Shown here piece by piece: positions 1 to 13,213 of a DNA stretch of 34,472 bases (positions within the stretch are counted from its first letter, which is position 1; every line of letters begins with the position of its first letter). Position numbers and translations under genes: made by a program. The notes below the pieces were generated by a model that saw only the letters and a program-made list of their open reading frames with translations, did not search any database and had not been told where the DNA came from. Source of the DNA: Azoarcus sp. (lineage in GTDB: Bacteria > Pseudomonadota > Gammaproteobacteria > Burkholderiales > Rhodocyclaceae); NCBI GenBank assembly GCA_031274995.1, contig JAISPJ010000037.1, positions 1 to 34,472 of the forward strand, in the 5' to 3' direction.

Positions 1-1
1 C

Positions 2-127
2 GCAGCCCAAGAATTTCTGCAAATTTTTGGCCAGATCGGCGAACCTCCGCTGCTGCCGTACTACTATGCCTTGGGGCGTGAGTACTTTGACTGGGTACGG
101 GCGCTGGCGCGGTTCAAGGAGCCATGA
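2..127 (+). CDS. C-terminal end of an unrecognised protein (5' partial)
   Basis: The reading frame is open from the left edge to a TGA at 125-127 and encodes about 41 residues, rich in Pro and Tyr (a PPLLPYYYALGREYF stretch) and ending in FKEP. Its stop overlaps the ATG at 124 of the FHA gene (ATGA), which suggests translational coupling and one operon. By context it should belong to a type VI secretion locus, since T6SS-type FHA and PP2C genes follow directly. I could not match the visible tail to TagF, TssM, TssA or another named component, so no function is given. Confidence 0.6.
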   Translation, partial: AAQEFLQIFGQIGEPPLLPYYYALGREYFDWVRALARFKEP

Positions 128-1686
128 CGATGATTCATATTCGATCTCTCAAACATTTGACCGCCAACGCCGAAGCCTGCGCCGCCCAATTCGGACCCGA
201 GGGCGGCACCATCGGCCGTGCGCCCACCAACACGCTCGTGCTCGACGATCCCGAGCGCACCGTCTCGCGCGTGCATGCGCAAATCGTCTGCCGCGATGGC
301 CGCTGGTTCGTCATCGACCGGGGCAGCAACCCGATGCTGTGCAATAGCCACGCGCTCGGCACCGGCAACGAGGCGCCGCTGGCTCACGGCGACCGATTGG
401 TGATCGGCAGTTTTGAATTGAGTGTCGAAGTGCTGGACGCCACACCGTCCGCAGACGCTCAACCGGCTGCGGTGGCCGCGCCGGACGAGGACGATCCTTT
501 CGCCGAGCTGCTGGCCGGTCTGGTTCCCCCGGCTGCCGTTGCCCCCGCCGGGACGGCCGCCTCTGCCGCGGCATCGCCTCCGGACACGCTGCCCGATCCT
601 TTCGCGGCGGGCGCATCGGCCAGCGATCCTTTCGCCGATCTGCTTGCCCCTGCGCCTGTAGCCGCCGCGTCGTCGGCATCGCCGCCAGCCAGTGGCGGCG
701 GCGGCTTGCTCGACGACTTCGCGGACCTGTCCTTGCCTGCGGCCCAGGGCGCGTCGAGCATCGACCATCTTTTCGGCAGCGGTGGCGGTCTGGGCGGCGA
801 TCCGCTCGCGCTGTCGCCGCTGGCCGATCCGCTGCACGCGCCCAATACCGCCCGCGATGCCGATCCGCTGGCCGCGCTGGCGGGCACCGCGGCGCCAACG
901 CCGGCACCGCGCGGAGATCATCTGCCGATCGGGCAATTCGGTTTCGCGCCGCCGCAGGCGCTGACGCCCGCACCGAAACCCAAACCTGCTCCAGTACCGC
1001 CCGTTTCAATCGTTGCAACACCGGTGCCTCCGCCATCGACACCACCACCTGCTGCCGCCGTGTCCGCCCCCGCGCCGCGCATCGGCGACGACGCTTTGCT
1101 CGCCGCCTTCCTGCGCGGTCTTCAGCGTCTGGACCCGACGCCGCAACAGTTGACGCCGGCGCTGCTGGAACGCGCCGGCGCGTTGCTGCGCATCGCCACC
1201 GAGGGGACGCTGCACCTGCTGCTGGCGCGTCAGGAACTCAAACAGGGATTGCGCGCCGAGCGCACCATGATCGCTGCCAACGACAACAATCCGCTGAAAT
1301 TTTCGCCCACGGTGGAAGTTGCGCTGGCGCACCTGCTTGGCCCCGGCGTGCGCGGCTTCATGCCGGCCGAAGCGGCGATGCGCGACGCCTTCGACGACCT
1401 GCGCGCGCACCAGTTCGGCGTGATGGTCGGATTGCGTGCGGCGCTGGAACAACTCATCGCCCGCTTCGCGCCCAATGAACTCGAAAAGAAGATTGCCGCC
1501 AAGTCGACGCTGGACAGCCTGTTCGCCGCCGGTCGCAAGGCCAAGCTGTGGGATGAGTTTATCAACCTGTACACCGAGATCGCGCGCGAGGCGCAAGACG
1601 ACTTCGACACCCTGTTCGGCCAAGCGTTTCTGCAAGCCTACGAAGCGCAGATGGCCCGCTTGAAGCAGCACGCCCCAGGTTCGTGA
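124..1686 (+). CDS. tagH: Type VI secretion-associated FHA domain protein (TagH/Fha family)
   Basis: Cytoplasmic scaffold that in other T6SSs binds phosphothreonine made by the PpkA kinase and promotes assembly. The N-terminal FHA domain (about residues 28-102) shows GRAP at 31-34 and the SRVHA phosphopeptide-binding motif at 48-52. The C-terminal domain (about 320-515) has the family pattern: NPLKF near 389, GFMP near 411, a DLRAHQ segment near 425, then a long helical tail. Between them lies a roughly 200-residue Ala/Pro-rich linker with repeated Asp-Pro-Phe/Leu motifs. The start is uncertain: ATG 124 overlaps the upstream stop, but ATG 130 sits 8 nt after AAGGAG (116-121) and gives an equally good protein (MIHIRSL...). 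Family assignment is firm; the role is inferred from the family. Confidence 0.88.
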   Translation: MTMIHIRSLKHLTANAEACAAQFGPEGGTIGRAPTNTLVLDDPERTVSRVHAQIVCRDGRWFVIDRGSNPMLCNSHALGTGNEAPLAHGDRLVIGSFELSVEVLDATPSADAQPAAVAAPDEDDPFAELLAGLVPPAAVAPAGTAASAAASPPDTLPDPFAAGASASDPFADLLAPAPVAAASSASPPASGGGGLLDDFADLSLPAAQGASSIDHLFGSGGGLGGDPLALSPLADPLHAPNTARDADPLAALAGTAAPTPAPRGDHLPIGQFGFAPPQALTPAPKPKPAPVPPVSIVATPVPPPSTPPPAAAVSAPAPRIGDDALLAAFLRGLQRLDPTPQQLTPALLERAGALLRIATEGTLHLLLARQELKQGLRAERTMIAANDNNPLKFSPTVEVALAHLLGPGVRGFMPAEAAMRDAFDDLRAHQFGVMVGLRAALEQLIARFAPNELEKKIAAKSTLDSLFAAGRKAKLWDEFINLYTEIAREAQDDFDTLFGQAFLQAYEAQMARLKQHAPGS

Positions 1687-1717
1687 GCGGGCGCGAAAAA
1701 CACATACGAGGCCCGGT

Positions 1718-2527
1718 TTGGAAATCGAAATCGTCACACTGTCCCGTCAAGGGGGCCGCGACTACAACGAGGATGTGCATGGCTTCTGGCACGACGGGGA
1801 TTTCCTGGTCTGCCTGGTGGCCGATGGCGCCGGCGGCCACGGCGGCGGCGACGTAGCCGCCGCCACGGTACGCGACAGCGTGCTGAACGGCTTCTCGGCA
1901 CAACCTTCGCTCGCCGAAGATTTTTTGCGGCGGTTGCTCGAACAGGCCAATCTCGCCATCGTGGCGCGCCAGGCCGAGGGCGGCATATTGGCCGGGATGC
2001 GTTCCACCGCCGTGCTGGCGGCGATCGACATGCAGGCCGAGGCGCTGGTTTGGGCACACAGCGGCGACAGCCGCGCTTACCTGTTCCGCGCCGGCGCCAT
2101 CGTCGCGCGTACCGCCGACCATAGTCTGGTGCAGCAGATGGTGGACAGCGGCCTGCTCGACGAGGAAAGCGCACGGCTGCATCCGCAGCGCAACGTTCTG
2201 CTGTCAGGGCTTGGTTCAGTCGACGAACCCCTCGAAATCAGCGTCTCCGAGCGCATGCGGCTGGAACCTGGCGATGTGCTGTTGCTGTGCAGCGATGGCG
2301 TCTGGGAAGCCTTGGGCAACTGGAACCTGCTGGAAACCTTGCAAGCGTCGCGCACGCCCAGCCAATGGATCGAAATGCTGGATGCGCGAATCAAGGCGGC
2401 GGCCAAGCCAGACTACGACAACTACACCGCGCTCACGCTGTGGACGCGGGCCGACGACGACAAAACGCGGGTGTTGCCTGTCATTCCTGAAAACGCTGCC
2501 GATCTGTGCAACGCCAGTAAAGCCTGA
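1718..2527 (+). CDS. pppA: PP2C-type Ser/Thr protein phosphatase (T6SS PppA/Stp type)
   Basis: Metal-dependent PPM/PP2C phosphatase of 269 residues, the normal size for the bacterial stand-alone form. Metal-binding and core motifs are in order: NED at 17-19, ADGAGGH at 35-41, GDSRAY near 112, DHS near 127, SDGVWE near 190 and a final DNYTAL containing the conserved Asp-Asn. No membrane segment is visible, so it should be cytoplasmic. It begins with TTG at 1718, 6 nt after GAGG (1708-1711) and 31 bp after the FHA gene, so the two are almost certainly co-transcribed. In characterised T6SSs this enzyme opposes the PpkA kinase by dephosphorylating the FHA protein. No kinase lies in the window; it would be expected to the left. 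Confidence 0.88.
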   Translation: MEIEIVTLSRQGGRDYNEDVHGFWHDGDFLVCLVADGAGGHGGGDVAAATVRDSVLNGFSAQPSLAEDFLRRLLEQANLAIVARQAEGGILAGMRSTAVLAAIDMQAEALVWAHSGDSRAYLFRAGAIVARTADHSLVQQMVDSGLLDEESARLHPQRNVLLSGLGSVDEPLEISVSERMRLEPGDVLLLCSDGVWEALGNWNLLETLQASRTPSQWIEMLDARIKAAAKPDYDNYTALTLWTRADDDKTRVLPVIPENAADLCNASKA

Positions 2528-2667
2528 TCGTCAGCCTCACTACGCTGCTGTTTCACCTGTTCGGCACGCTGTGCGGCCCACTGTTGCTGTCGGAGTTCGA
2601 ATTTCCCGGCCAATGCCGCCGGATTATCGTCGTCCACCCAACGGTCTGGGGCCGCCTGCCCCATTCC

Positions 2668-3147
2668 TCAGCCCGCAATTTCGACCGGCGTTCCCACGTT
2701 TACCAATTCAAAGAGATCCATCACGTCGCGGTTGCGCATGCGGATGCAGCCGTGGGAACGAGGCACTCCCATTGGCTGGTCTTCTCCGGTTCCGTGAATG
2801 TAGATGTAGCGCCGCATGCTGTCGGACTGGCCTCCACGGTTGAAGCCGGGTTCTTCGCCACAGAGCCACAGGATGCGCGAGAGGATCCAGTCACGCCCTG
2901 GATTTGCCGCCGCAAGTTCGGGCGTCCAGATTTCCCCGGTCGGCCTGCGCCCACGGAAAACCGCGCAAAATGGCGCACCGGCCCCGATCCGCGCCCGGAT
3001 GCGGTGCCGCCCGCGCGGCGTGCAACCGCTGCCGCTGCGCTCACCCGCGCCATTGGCGGACGTAGAAACAGAATAACGGCGGACACATGCGCCGTCCGGG
3101 GCGTAGAGGCTGAGTTCCTGGCAGGCAATGTCGATCAGGATGCGCAT
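2668..3147 (-). CDS. L,D-transpeptidase family protein (YkuD domain)
   Basis: 159 residues made up almost entirely of a YkuD catalytic domain, the fold that makes 3-3 peptidoglycan cross-links or attaches proteins to peptidoglycan. The signature is complete: YIYIHGTGE with its conserved His, then SHGCIRM with the nucleophilic Cys, then the NRDVMDLFELV helix. No signal peptide or LysM domain is visible, which is typical of the small 'L,D-transpeptidase catalytic domain' proteins next to tadA. I start at ATG 3147 (MRILIDIACQELSLY, a canonical YkuD beginning). A longer frame to 3192 would overlap tadA and adds an Arg/Pro-rich stretch without family character. The start lies 10 bp after the tadA stop, so the pair is probably one transcript. 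Export is unproven. Confidence 0.85.
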   Translation of the reverse strand: MRILIDIACQELSLYAPDGACVRRYSVSTSANGAGERSGSGCTPRGRHRIRARIGAGAPFCAVFRGRRPTGEIWTPELAAANPGRDWILSRILWLCGEEPGFNRGGQSDSMRRYIYIHGTGEDQPMGVPRSHGCIRMRNRDVMDLFELVNVGTPVEIAG

Positions 3148-3157
3148 GGTCTCACGC

Positions 3158-7325
<4,168 letters not shown>

Positions 7326-7562
7326 TTACTGAAATATCTCCTGTCATGAGCGCCTGCGTGTTGAGGCATCCATAAAGCGCTCTGCAAAATCAAACACAAA
7401 ACCAAACGTAAAGCCAAAATTCAAAATCTGCATTCTCTATACATTCTCTACATTCCGAGGAAATATTCCTCAGTTTTATGCCACCGTGCGTCGTAGAGTG
7501 ATATACGACACGTGCGCCCGGCACTTGGCCTATGCGCATGGCAATATGAATGAGGCTCCAGA
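7326..7562. promoter_or_regulatory. Divergent intergenic region between the DUF748 gene and the chemoreceptor gene
   Basis: This 237-bp gap must hold both divergent promoters. It contains short tandem copies of CATTCTCTA (7431-7450) and then a perfect hairpin, GAGGAA-ATA-TTCCTC (7457-7471), followed by a short T-run. GAGG at 7552-7555 is the ribosome-binding site of the chemoreceptor gene. I could not fix a convincing -35/-10 pair. Confidence 0.35.
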
Positions 7563-9248
7563 ATGGCACACCTTAAACTGCGCTCTTTGCTGACAATCGG
7601 CTTTGGACTGCTCCTTGGCATGTTTGCTGCCATCGGGAGCATGTCCCTCTATTACGCCAGCAGCCTGTCGACCAGCATCACGGGGATTGTAAACTACCGG
7701 ATGCCAAACGTCATCCACTTTGGCTCTCTCGAGACGCAGACCTATTCATTGCGCAGTTTGGCGTTGTCCGTCTTCGTGCAGAAGGAGGCTACTCCTGCGG
7801 TAGCAAACATCCTCAACGATATTATCAGCGCCCGCCAAAAAACCTGGACAGAGATCGATTTGACAAAGCAAAAGATCGACGCTCTTCCCCCGAAAAGGCA
7901 GGATACCAAGGAACTGTATGCCAAACTCTACGCAACCCTGGACAATTATCGCAAGATCAACGGCGTACTGGACTCCCTTCTGCCGAAGTTGGCCGTAGCC
8001 GCAAACTCAAAAGATGAAGCACAGTATCGTGCCCTGCAGGACGAATACCAAAAAAGCTACGATATGGAGACCAGCGTCTCAGGACAGCTACACACGCTGA
8101 TATCCGAGTGTGCGGAGAGGCATGAAACTTTTGGGATAGAAGACGGCAATTCCGCAATCGGAGAAGTCAGCGCATTCTCCGCCCTCGTCGTCACGCTGGG
8201 ACTTTCAGGAATCATAGCCGGCATCCTTATCGGCTTTGCGATCCTGCGCGCAGTGCTCCGCCAGATCGGCGGCGAGCCGGCCTACATCCAATCAGTCATG
8301 GAACGTGTCAGCAATGCCGACCTCAGCGTCAATGTTGCTTTGCGGCCCGGCGATACATCGAGCGCACTGTACTCCATTTCCATCACTGTCCAAAAACTGC
8401 GCGACATCGTCAACACCATCAGCCACAACGCCAACCAGATCGCCACGGCAAGCGAAGAGTTGAAAACCTCCAGCGGAAATATCGCCACCTCCTGCGAGAA
8501 CCAGTCCCAGGCCGCCGCTTCGATGGCTGCCGCTGTTGAGCAGATGACGGTCTCCATCAACCACGTCGCCGAATCAGCCAATGATGCCAACAAAATGGCG
8601 CAGCAATCCGGCGAAGCCGCATGCGAAGGCGCGGAGACCATCCGTTCCGTTGTTGCCGACATCAACCGGGTCGCGCGCGACATTGGAAGCGCCGCGAAAA
8701 GTGTTGAAGACCTCGGGGAACAGTCGCGTGAAATCGCCTCGGTGGTCAGCATCATCAAGGAAGTGGCCGACCAGACCAACCTGCTCGCGCTCAACGCCGC
8801 CATCGAAGCGGCACGCGCAGGCGAACAGGGACGGGGCTTCGCTGTGGTCGCCGACGAAGTACGCAAGCTCGCCGAGCGCACTTCTTCTTCCACCGAGGAT
8901 ATCGCCCGCATCGTGAGCCAGATCAGCGCCGGAACCGGAAAAGCGGTCCAAACCATGCGTCAGCAGAGCGACGGCGTGAAAACCACCGTTGATCTGTCAG
9001 AACGCGCAGGCACGACCGTCGAGAAGATCAACGAAGTCTCGGGCGCGGTGCTGAGCGCCGTGTCGGAAATCTCGCTCGCGCTCTCCGAACAATCCACGGC
9101 CAGTTCCGAGATTGCCAAGAACGTCGAATACATCGCCTCCATGAGCGAAGACAACACCACTTCCGTGCGCGGGGCCGCCGAGGCCGCACAGGGTCTCTCC
9201 AGTCTCGCCACACAACTCCAGGAAACGGTCAACAGCTTCAAACTCTGA
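7563..9248 (+). CDS. Methyl-accepting chemotaxis protein
   Basis: 561-residue transmembrane chemoreceptor. Membrane segment 1 is about residues 8-30. A periplasmic helical sensor domain (about 32-200) resembles a four-helix-bundle sensor. Membrane segment 2 is about 205-228, then HAMP (about 229-285), then the cytoplasmic signalling coiled coil. The CheA/CheW-contact hairpin tip is intact at about 400-440 (TNLLALNAAIEAARAG, GRGFAVVADEVRKLAERT). It lacks a C-terminal NWETF-type CheR pentapeptide and ends NSFKL, so any methylation would depend on other receptors. GAGG 7 nt upstream supports ATG 7563. It is a lone gene, convergent with rbgA 6 bp away. The ligand cannot be read from sequence. Confidence 0.95.
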   Translation: MAHLKLRSLLTIGFGLLLGMFAAIGSMSLYYASSLSTSITGIVNYRMPNVIHFGSLETQTYSLRSLALSVFVQKEATPAVANILNDIISARQKTWTEIDLTKQKIDALPPKRQDTKELYAKLYATLDNYRKINGVLDSLLPKLAVAANSKDEAQYRALQDEYQKSYDMETSVSGQLHTLISECAERHETFGIEDGNSAIGEVSAFSALVVTLGLSGIIAGILIGFAILRAVLRQIGGEPAYIQSVMERVSNADLSVNVALRPGDTSSALYSISITVQKLRDIVNTISHNANQIATASEELKTSSGNIATSCENQSQAAASMAAAVEQMTVSINHVAESANDANKMAQQSGEAACEGAETIRSVVADINRVARDIGSAAKSVEDLGEQSREIASVVSIIKEVADQTNLLALNAAIEAARAGEQGRGFAVVADEVRKLAERTSSSTEDIARIVSQISAGTGKAVQTMRQQSDGVKTTVDLSERAGTTVEKINEVSGAVLSAVSEISLALSEQSTASSEIAKNVEYIASMSEDNTTSVRGAAEAAQGLSSLATQLQETVNSFKL

Positions 9249-9254
9249 CACGTT

Positions 9255-10136
9255 TCAGATGCGTTCCCCCTCAGCCACAGCCGCCAGCATCCGCTGGCGG
9301 CTTTCTGGCGTCTCCAGGCTGATGCGCCCCAGCATCCCCGTGCGGTAATCCGTCAGAAAAACATTGGCGGCCTTTTCCAGATCGAGTCCGCCCCCCTTGC
9401 GCATACAGCCACGTCGGCGGGCAACGCATTCCAGCAGCCCCTGTCCATCCAGTCCGGCCACGCCAATTCCGTAACGAACCGCGACGAGCGCCGGATAACG
9501 CGCCAGCAGGATCAGTCCCAGATTGGCCGCGACTTCCTCGTCGATCACCGCGTTGCGCCCAATCGCGTGGCTGGCGGCCAGCATGAAACCATCCGCGTCG
9601 TGTTCGATCTTCGGCCACATCAGCCCCGGCGTGTCCGTCAGCGTCATCCCTGACCCCAGATCGAGCGTCTGCTGGCCTTTCGTCACCGCCGGCTCATCGC
9701 CGACCTTCGCCACGCGACGTTTGAGGAGCGCGTTCATCAACGTGGATTTCCCCACGTTCGGAATGCCCGCCAAGATCATGCGCAAGGGTTTTTCCGCGCC
9801 AACGCGGTGCGGCGCAAGCTGCCGGGCCAGCGCGGGGATGCGCCTCACGTCCCCGGATTGGTGCGCCGAAACCGCCACTGCCAAGACTCCGGGCTGTGCG
9901 TTGAAGTACTCCATCCATGCGCGGGTCACTTGCGGATCGGCGAGATCGGCCTTGTTGAGCAGCTTCAGGCAGGGACGATTCCTGAAACGCCGCAACTCCT
10001 CGATCATCGGATTGCCGCTTGCCCCGGGCAGCCGCGCGTCCATCACCTCGATGACCACGTCGTTTGCCGCCAGCGCATCGGCAAACGCGCGGCGCGCGGA
10101 ATTCATGTGACCCGGAAACCATTGGATAGCCGGCAT
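9255..10136 (-). CDS. rbgA: Ribosome biogenesis GTPase RbgA/YlqF
   Basis: Circularly permuted GTPase that assists late large-subunit assembly. The order of motifs is the permuted one: NKAD (G4) first, then GIPNVGKS (Walker A/G1), then DTPG (G3). The protein opens with IQWFPGHM, a hallmark of the YlqF family, and length is about 293 residues. I start at ATG 10136 (MPAIQWFPGHM). A GTG at 10163 would add nine residues, mostly a Phe run encoded by a T-rich stretch. Neither start has a strong Shine-Dalgarno sequence. It converges on the chemoreceptor gene and is divergent from the aldehyde dehydrogenase gene. Confidence 0.93.
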   Translation of the reverse strand: MPAIQWFPGHMNSARRAFADALAANDVVIEVMDARLPGASGNPMIEELRRFRNRPCLKLLNKADLADPQVTRAWMEYFNAQPGVLAVAVSAHQSGDVRRIPALARQLAPHRVGAEKPLRMILAGIPNVGKSTLMNALLKRRVAKVGDEPAVTKGQQTLDLGSGMTLTDTPGLMWPKIEHDADGFMLAASHAIGRNAVIDEEVAANLGLILLARYPALVAVRYGIGVAGLDGQGLLECVARRRGCMRKGGGLDLEKAANVFLTDYRTGMLGRISLETPESRQRMLAAVAEGERI

Positions 10137-10229
10137 TGGAAAAAAGAAAAACGAAATGGGCACGCATTATCCCACTCACGCGCAAAACAGGAACCCTCGC
10201 CCCATAAATCATTCAATAGAATATGCGCG

Positions 10230-10259
10230 GTCACATGCGCAACGGTTCTGAATTATGAT
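10230..10259 (+). promoter_or_regulatory. Possible promoter of the aldehyde dehydrogenase gene
   Basis: GTCACA (10230-10235, 4/6 to consensus) and TATGAT (10254-10259, 5/6) are separated by 18 bp in the 162-bp gap between divergent rbgA and the dehydrogenase gene. The call rests on spacing and hexamer match only. Confidence 0.35.
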
Positions 10260-10298
10260 AGACAGCGCAATTACCCCGCATTTCAGAAAGGCTTGGCC

Positions 10299-11768
10299 AT
10301 GCCCGCTCTCAACGACCCCTTTGCCCTGCAAGACGCCCAACTCCTCCGCCACCAGCCCTTCGTCAACGGACAATGGATGACCGGGGACGGCCCGGCGCTG
10401 GTCGTGGATAATCCCGCCACAGGCGTGCGCTTGGGCGAAGTAGGCACGCTTACCCCCTCCTCGGTAAACGCCGCCATCGACGCGGCGCAAGCCGCATTGC
10501 CGGGCTGGAAGGCCATGACAGCGCGGGAACGCTCAGCGCGGATGGAACGCTGGCACGATCTCATTCTGGAACACTCCGACGACCTTGCCCGCATCATGAC
10601 CCTCGAACAAGGCAAACCGTTGTCCGAAGCACGCGGGGAAATCCTCTACGGCGCATCGTTCGCCAAGTGGTTCGCTGAAGAAGGCCGCCGCGCGGTTGGC
10701 GAAATCATCCCCCCGCCACAACGAAACCGTCGGCTACTCGTATTGCGCGAACCCATAGGCGTATGCGCGGCCATCACCCCGTGGAACTTCCCCTGCGCCA
10801 TGATCGTGCGCAAGACCGCGCCCGCGCTTGCCGCCGGATGCCCGATCCTCCTCAAACCGGCGGAATCCACTCCCTTCTCCGCGCTGGCGCTGGCCGAGCT
10901 CTCGCAACGCGCGGGTATTCCCCCCGGCGTGTTCAATGTCGTCCTTGGCAACCCGCCGGACATCGGCAAAACCTTCGCTGCCCACCCGGCCATCAGAAAA
11001 CTTTCCTTCACCGGCTCCACGCGCACCGGGCGCATCCTGCTGGCGCAATCGGCGGAACAGATACAAAAAGTGACGATGGAATTGGGCGGGAACGCCCCCT
11101 TCATCGTCTTTGAAGATGCCGATTTCGATGCCGCCGTCGAGGGTGCCATTGCCGCCAAATTCCGTAACGCCGGGCAGGTATGCATCGCCGTCAACCGCAT
11201 CCTCGTGCATGAAACCCTTTTTGGCCGCTTCACCGAACGCTTTGCCGCCCGCGCGGCGGCGTTGAAAGTCGGCAACGGGTTGGACCCGGACACCGATATC
11301 GGTCCGCTTATCAATACCGCAGCCGTCGAACGCATCACCACGCTGCTGGCCGAGGCAAAAACCGAAGGCGCAAAAATCCACACCGGCGGGCAAACACACA
11401 AACTCGGCGGACTTTATTTTGAACCTACCGTCATCACCCAGATAAGCCAGCAATCCCGCCTCTGGCGGGAAGAAATCTTCGGCCCTGTCGTCACCATCCT
11501 TCCTTTCCGCGACGAAGCCGAAGCCCTGCGGCTTGCCAATGCCACCGAATACGGGCTGGCCTCCTACTTCTACAGCCGCGACCTGGGTCGGCTATTCCGC
11601 GTCGCCGAAGGGTTGCAATTCGGCATGGTTGGTGTCAACACCCCCGTCATCTCCAGCGACTGCGCCCCATTTGGCGGCATCAAAGCATCCGGCTTTGGCC
11701 GGGAAGGGTCGAGCCACGGCATCGACGACTACCTGGAATCCAAAACCGTATGGATAGGAGGCATCTAA
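10299..11768 (+). CDS. gabD: NAD(P)-dependent succinate-semialdehyde-type dehydrogenase
   Basis: 489-residue aldehyde dehydrogenase, probably oxidising succinate semialdehyde to succinate in 4-aminobutyrate or related carbon breakdown. Signatures seen: PWNFPCAMIVRK (coenzyme site), FTGSTRTGR, MELGGNAP (general-base Glu), GQVCIA (nucleophilic Cys) and EEIFGPV. The MTLEQGKPLSEARGE segment and overall pattern are those of the GabD branch, but close paralogues act on other semialdehydes, so the substrate is inferred. I start at ATG 10299, preceded by AGAAAGG with 7-nt spacing; the frame is open far upstream, antisense to rbgA, and that part is not coding. It ends 62 bp before yebC and no gab transporter or transaminase is adjacent. 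Confidence 0.88.
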   Translation: MPALNDPFALQDAQLLRHQPFVNGQWMTGDGPALVVDNPATGVRLGEVGTLTPSSVNAAIDAAQAALPGWKAMTARERSARMERWHDLILEHSDDLARIMTLEQGKPLSEARGEILYGASFAKWFAEEGRRAVGEIIPPPQRNRRLLVLREPIGVCAAITPWNFPCAMIVRKTAPALAAGCPILLKPAESTPFSALALAELSQRAGIPPGVFNVVLGNPPDIGKTFAAHPAIRKLSFTGSTRTGRILLAQSAEQIQKVTMELGGNAPFIVFEDADFDAAVEGAIAAKFRNAGQVCIAVNRILVHETLFGRFTERFAARAAALKVGNGLDPDTDIGPLINTAAVERITTLLAEAKTEGAKIHTGGQTHKLGGLYFEPTVITQISQQSRLWREEIFGPVVTILPFRDEAEALRLANATEYGLASYFYSRDLGRLFRVAEGLQFGMVGVNTPVISSDCAPFGGIKASGFGREGSSHGIDDYLESKTVWIGGI

Positions 11769-11830
11769 GCCGCTAGAATAATAAGTTTCCCAAGTACAAC
11801 GACAACGCAGTTTCAGAGGATCGACGTATC

Positions 11831-12559
11831 ATGGCTGGTCACTCCAAATGGGCCAACATCCAGCACCGCAAAGGTCGCCAGGATGCAAAACGGGGCAAGA
11901 TTTTCACCAAGCTGATAAAAGAAATCACCGTCGCTGCCAAGATGGGCGGCAGCGATATCAGCGCCAACCCGCGCCTTCGGCTGGCCATCGACAAAGCCAA
12001 GGGTGAATCCGTCCCCAAGGACACCATCGAAAACGCCATCAAACGCGGTACGGGGCAGCTCGAAGGCGTCATCTACGAAGAAGCGCGCTACGAAGGCTAC
12101 GGCATCGCAGGCGCGGCGGTCATGGTCGACTGCCTGACCGACAGCAGGAACCGTACCGTTGCCGACGTGCGCCACGCCTTCAGCAAATACGGCGGCAGCA
12201 TGGGCACGGATGGCTGCGTCGCCTTCCAGTTCAAGCACTGCGGGCAAATGCTCTTCGCCCCCGGAACAAATGAAGAAGCCCTGATGGAAGCCGCGCTCGA
12301 AGCCGGTGCCGAAGACATCGTTGCCAATGATGACGGCTCCATCGAAGTCATCACCGGCCCGTGGGAATTCCCCGTCGTGCGCGAAGCATTGGAAGCCGCC
12401 GGATTCAAGGCCGAATTCGGCGAAGCCACCATGAAACCTTTGAACGAGACGGAACTCTCGGGCGAAGACGGCCTGCGCATGCAAAAACTACTCGATGCCC
12501 TTGAAATGCTCGACGACGTGCAAGAGGTCTACACTTCTGCCGTATTCGACAACGAATAA
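11831..12559 (+). CDS. yebC: YebC/PmpR family protein (probable transcription or translation regulator)
   Basis: 242-residue member of the YebC/TACO1 family. It starts with [20 protein letters not shown], the family's defining N-terminus, and shows the middle KGTGQLEG/YEGYG block and the final [18 protein letters not shown]. Family members have been described both as DNA-binding regulators and as factors that help ribosomes through difficult motifs; the sequence cannot distinguish these. The ruvC start lies 9 bp downstream, the usual yebC-ruvC pairing, so they are probably one operon. Confidence 0.95.
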   Translation: MAGHSKWANIQHRKGRQDAKRGKIFTKLIKEITVAAKMGGSDISANPRLRLAIDKAKGESVPKDTIENAIKRGTGQLEGVIYEEARYEGYGIAGAAVMVDCLTDSRNRTVADVRHAFSKYGGSMGTDGCVAFQFKHCGQMLFAPGTNEEALMEAALEAGAEDIVANDDGSIEVITGPWEFPVVREALEAAGFKAEFGEATMKPLNETELSGEDGLRMQKLLDALEMLDDVQEVYTSAVFDNE

Positions 12560-12568
12560 GAAACCGCC

Positions 12569-13138
12569 ATGCAAACTCCGGGCGCAACACCCACCGCTGC
12601 CGCCACCCGCATCCTCGGGCTGGACCCAGGGCTACGGATCACCGGCTTCGGCGTCATCGACGTATCCGGCAGCCACCTGCGCTACGTCGCCAGCGGCAGC
12701 ATCCGAACCAGCGAAGGCGGAGACCGTCCCCTGCCCGACCGCCTCAAGACTCTTCTCGACGGTGTGCGCGAAATCATCGACACCTACCACCCCGGCATTG
12801 CCGCTGTCGAAAAAGTCTTCGTCAACGTCAATCCCCAGTCCACCCTTCTCCTTGGGCAAGCGCGTGGCGCGGTCATCTGTGGCGCGGTCTCCCGCGAACT
12901 GCCGGTAGCCGAATACACCGCCCTGCAAATCAAACAAGCCGTCGTTGGCCAAGGCAAAGCCAGCAAAGAACAAGTACAGCACATGGTTGCCCGGCTGCTG
13001 TCGCTCACCGGCGAACCACAAGCGGACGCCGCCGACGCGCTGGCCTGCGCAATCTGCCACGCCCACGGCAGCACCGGCCTGGGCGCGCTCACCGGCCCAT
13101 TCGCCCGGCAACGCGGTGGCCGCATCCTCGGAGTCTGA
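12569..13138 (+). CDS. ruvC: Crossover junction endodeoxyribonuclease RuvC
   Basis: Holliday-junction resolvase that acts with RuvAB in recombinational repair. Acidic catalytic residues are in place: Asp in [14 protein letters not shown] (about residue 18), Glu in AAVEKVF (about 80) and the Asp pair in [13 protein letters not shown] near 150. Length is 189 residues, slightly over the usual 170-180, with a short extra N-terminal stretch ([12 protein letters not shown]) before the fold. It follows yebC by 9 bp. The ruvA and ruvB genes that commonly follow are absent; a tRNA gene comes next. Confidence 0.95.
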   Translation: MQTPGATPTAAATRILGLDPGLRITGFGVIDVSGSHLRYVASGSIRTSEGGDRPLPDRLKTLLDGVREIIDTYHPGIAAVEKVFVNVNPQSTLLLGQARGAVICGAVSRELPVAEYTALQIKQAVVGQGKASKEQVQHMVARLLSLTGEPQADAADALACAICHAHGSTGLGALTGPFARQRGGRILGV

Positions 13139-13170
13139 CGGCGCCCCCGGCGGCCTTGCCCACGCCTTGC

Positions 13171-13199
13171 TTGAGGGACAAGACAATATCGTTTATCAT
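13171..13199 (+). promoter_or_regulatory. Promoter of tRNA-Lys
   Basis: TTGAGG (13171-13176, 4/6) and TATCAT (13194-13199, 5/6) are spaced by 17 bp. The -10 ends 14 bp before the tRNA, so transcription would start about 7-8 bases before the mature 5' end. Confidence 0.6.
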
Positions 13200-13213
13200 T
13201 CGCCGTTCTTTCG

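Noticed and set aside
10163-10298. Upstream extension of the aldehyde dehydrogenase frame from 9807
   Set aside because: It is antisense to rbgA; the AGAAAGG-preceded ATG at 10299 gives the normal family length.
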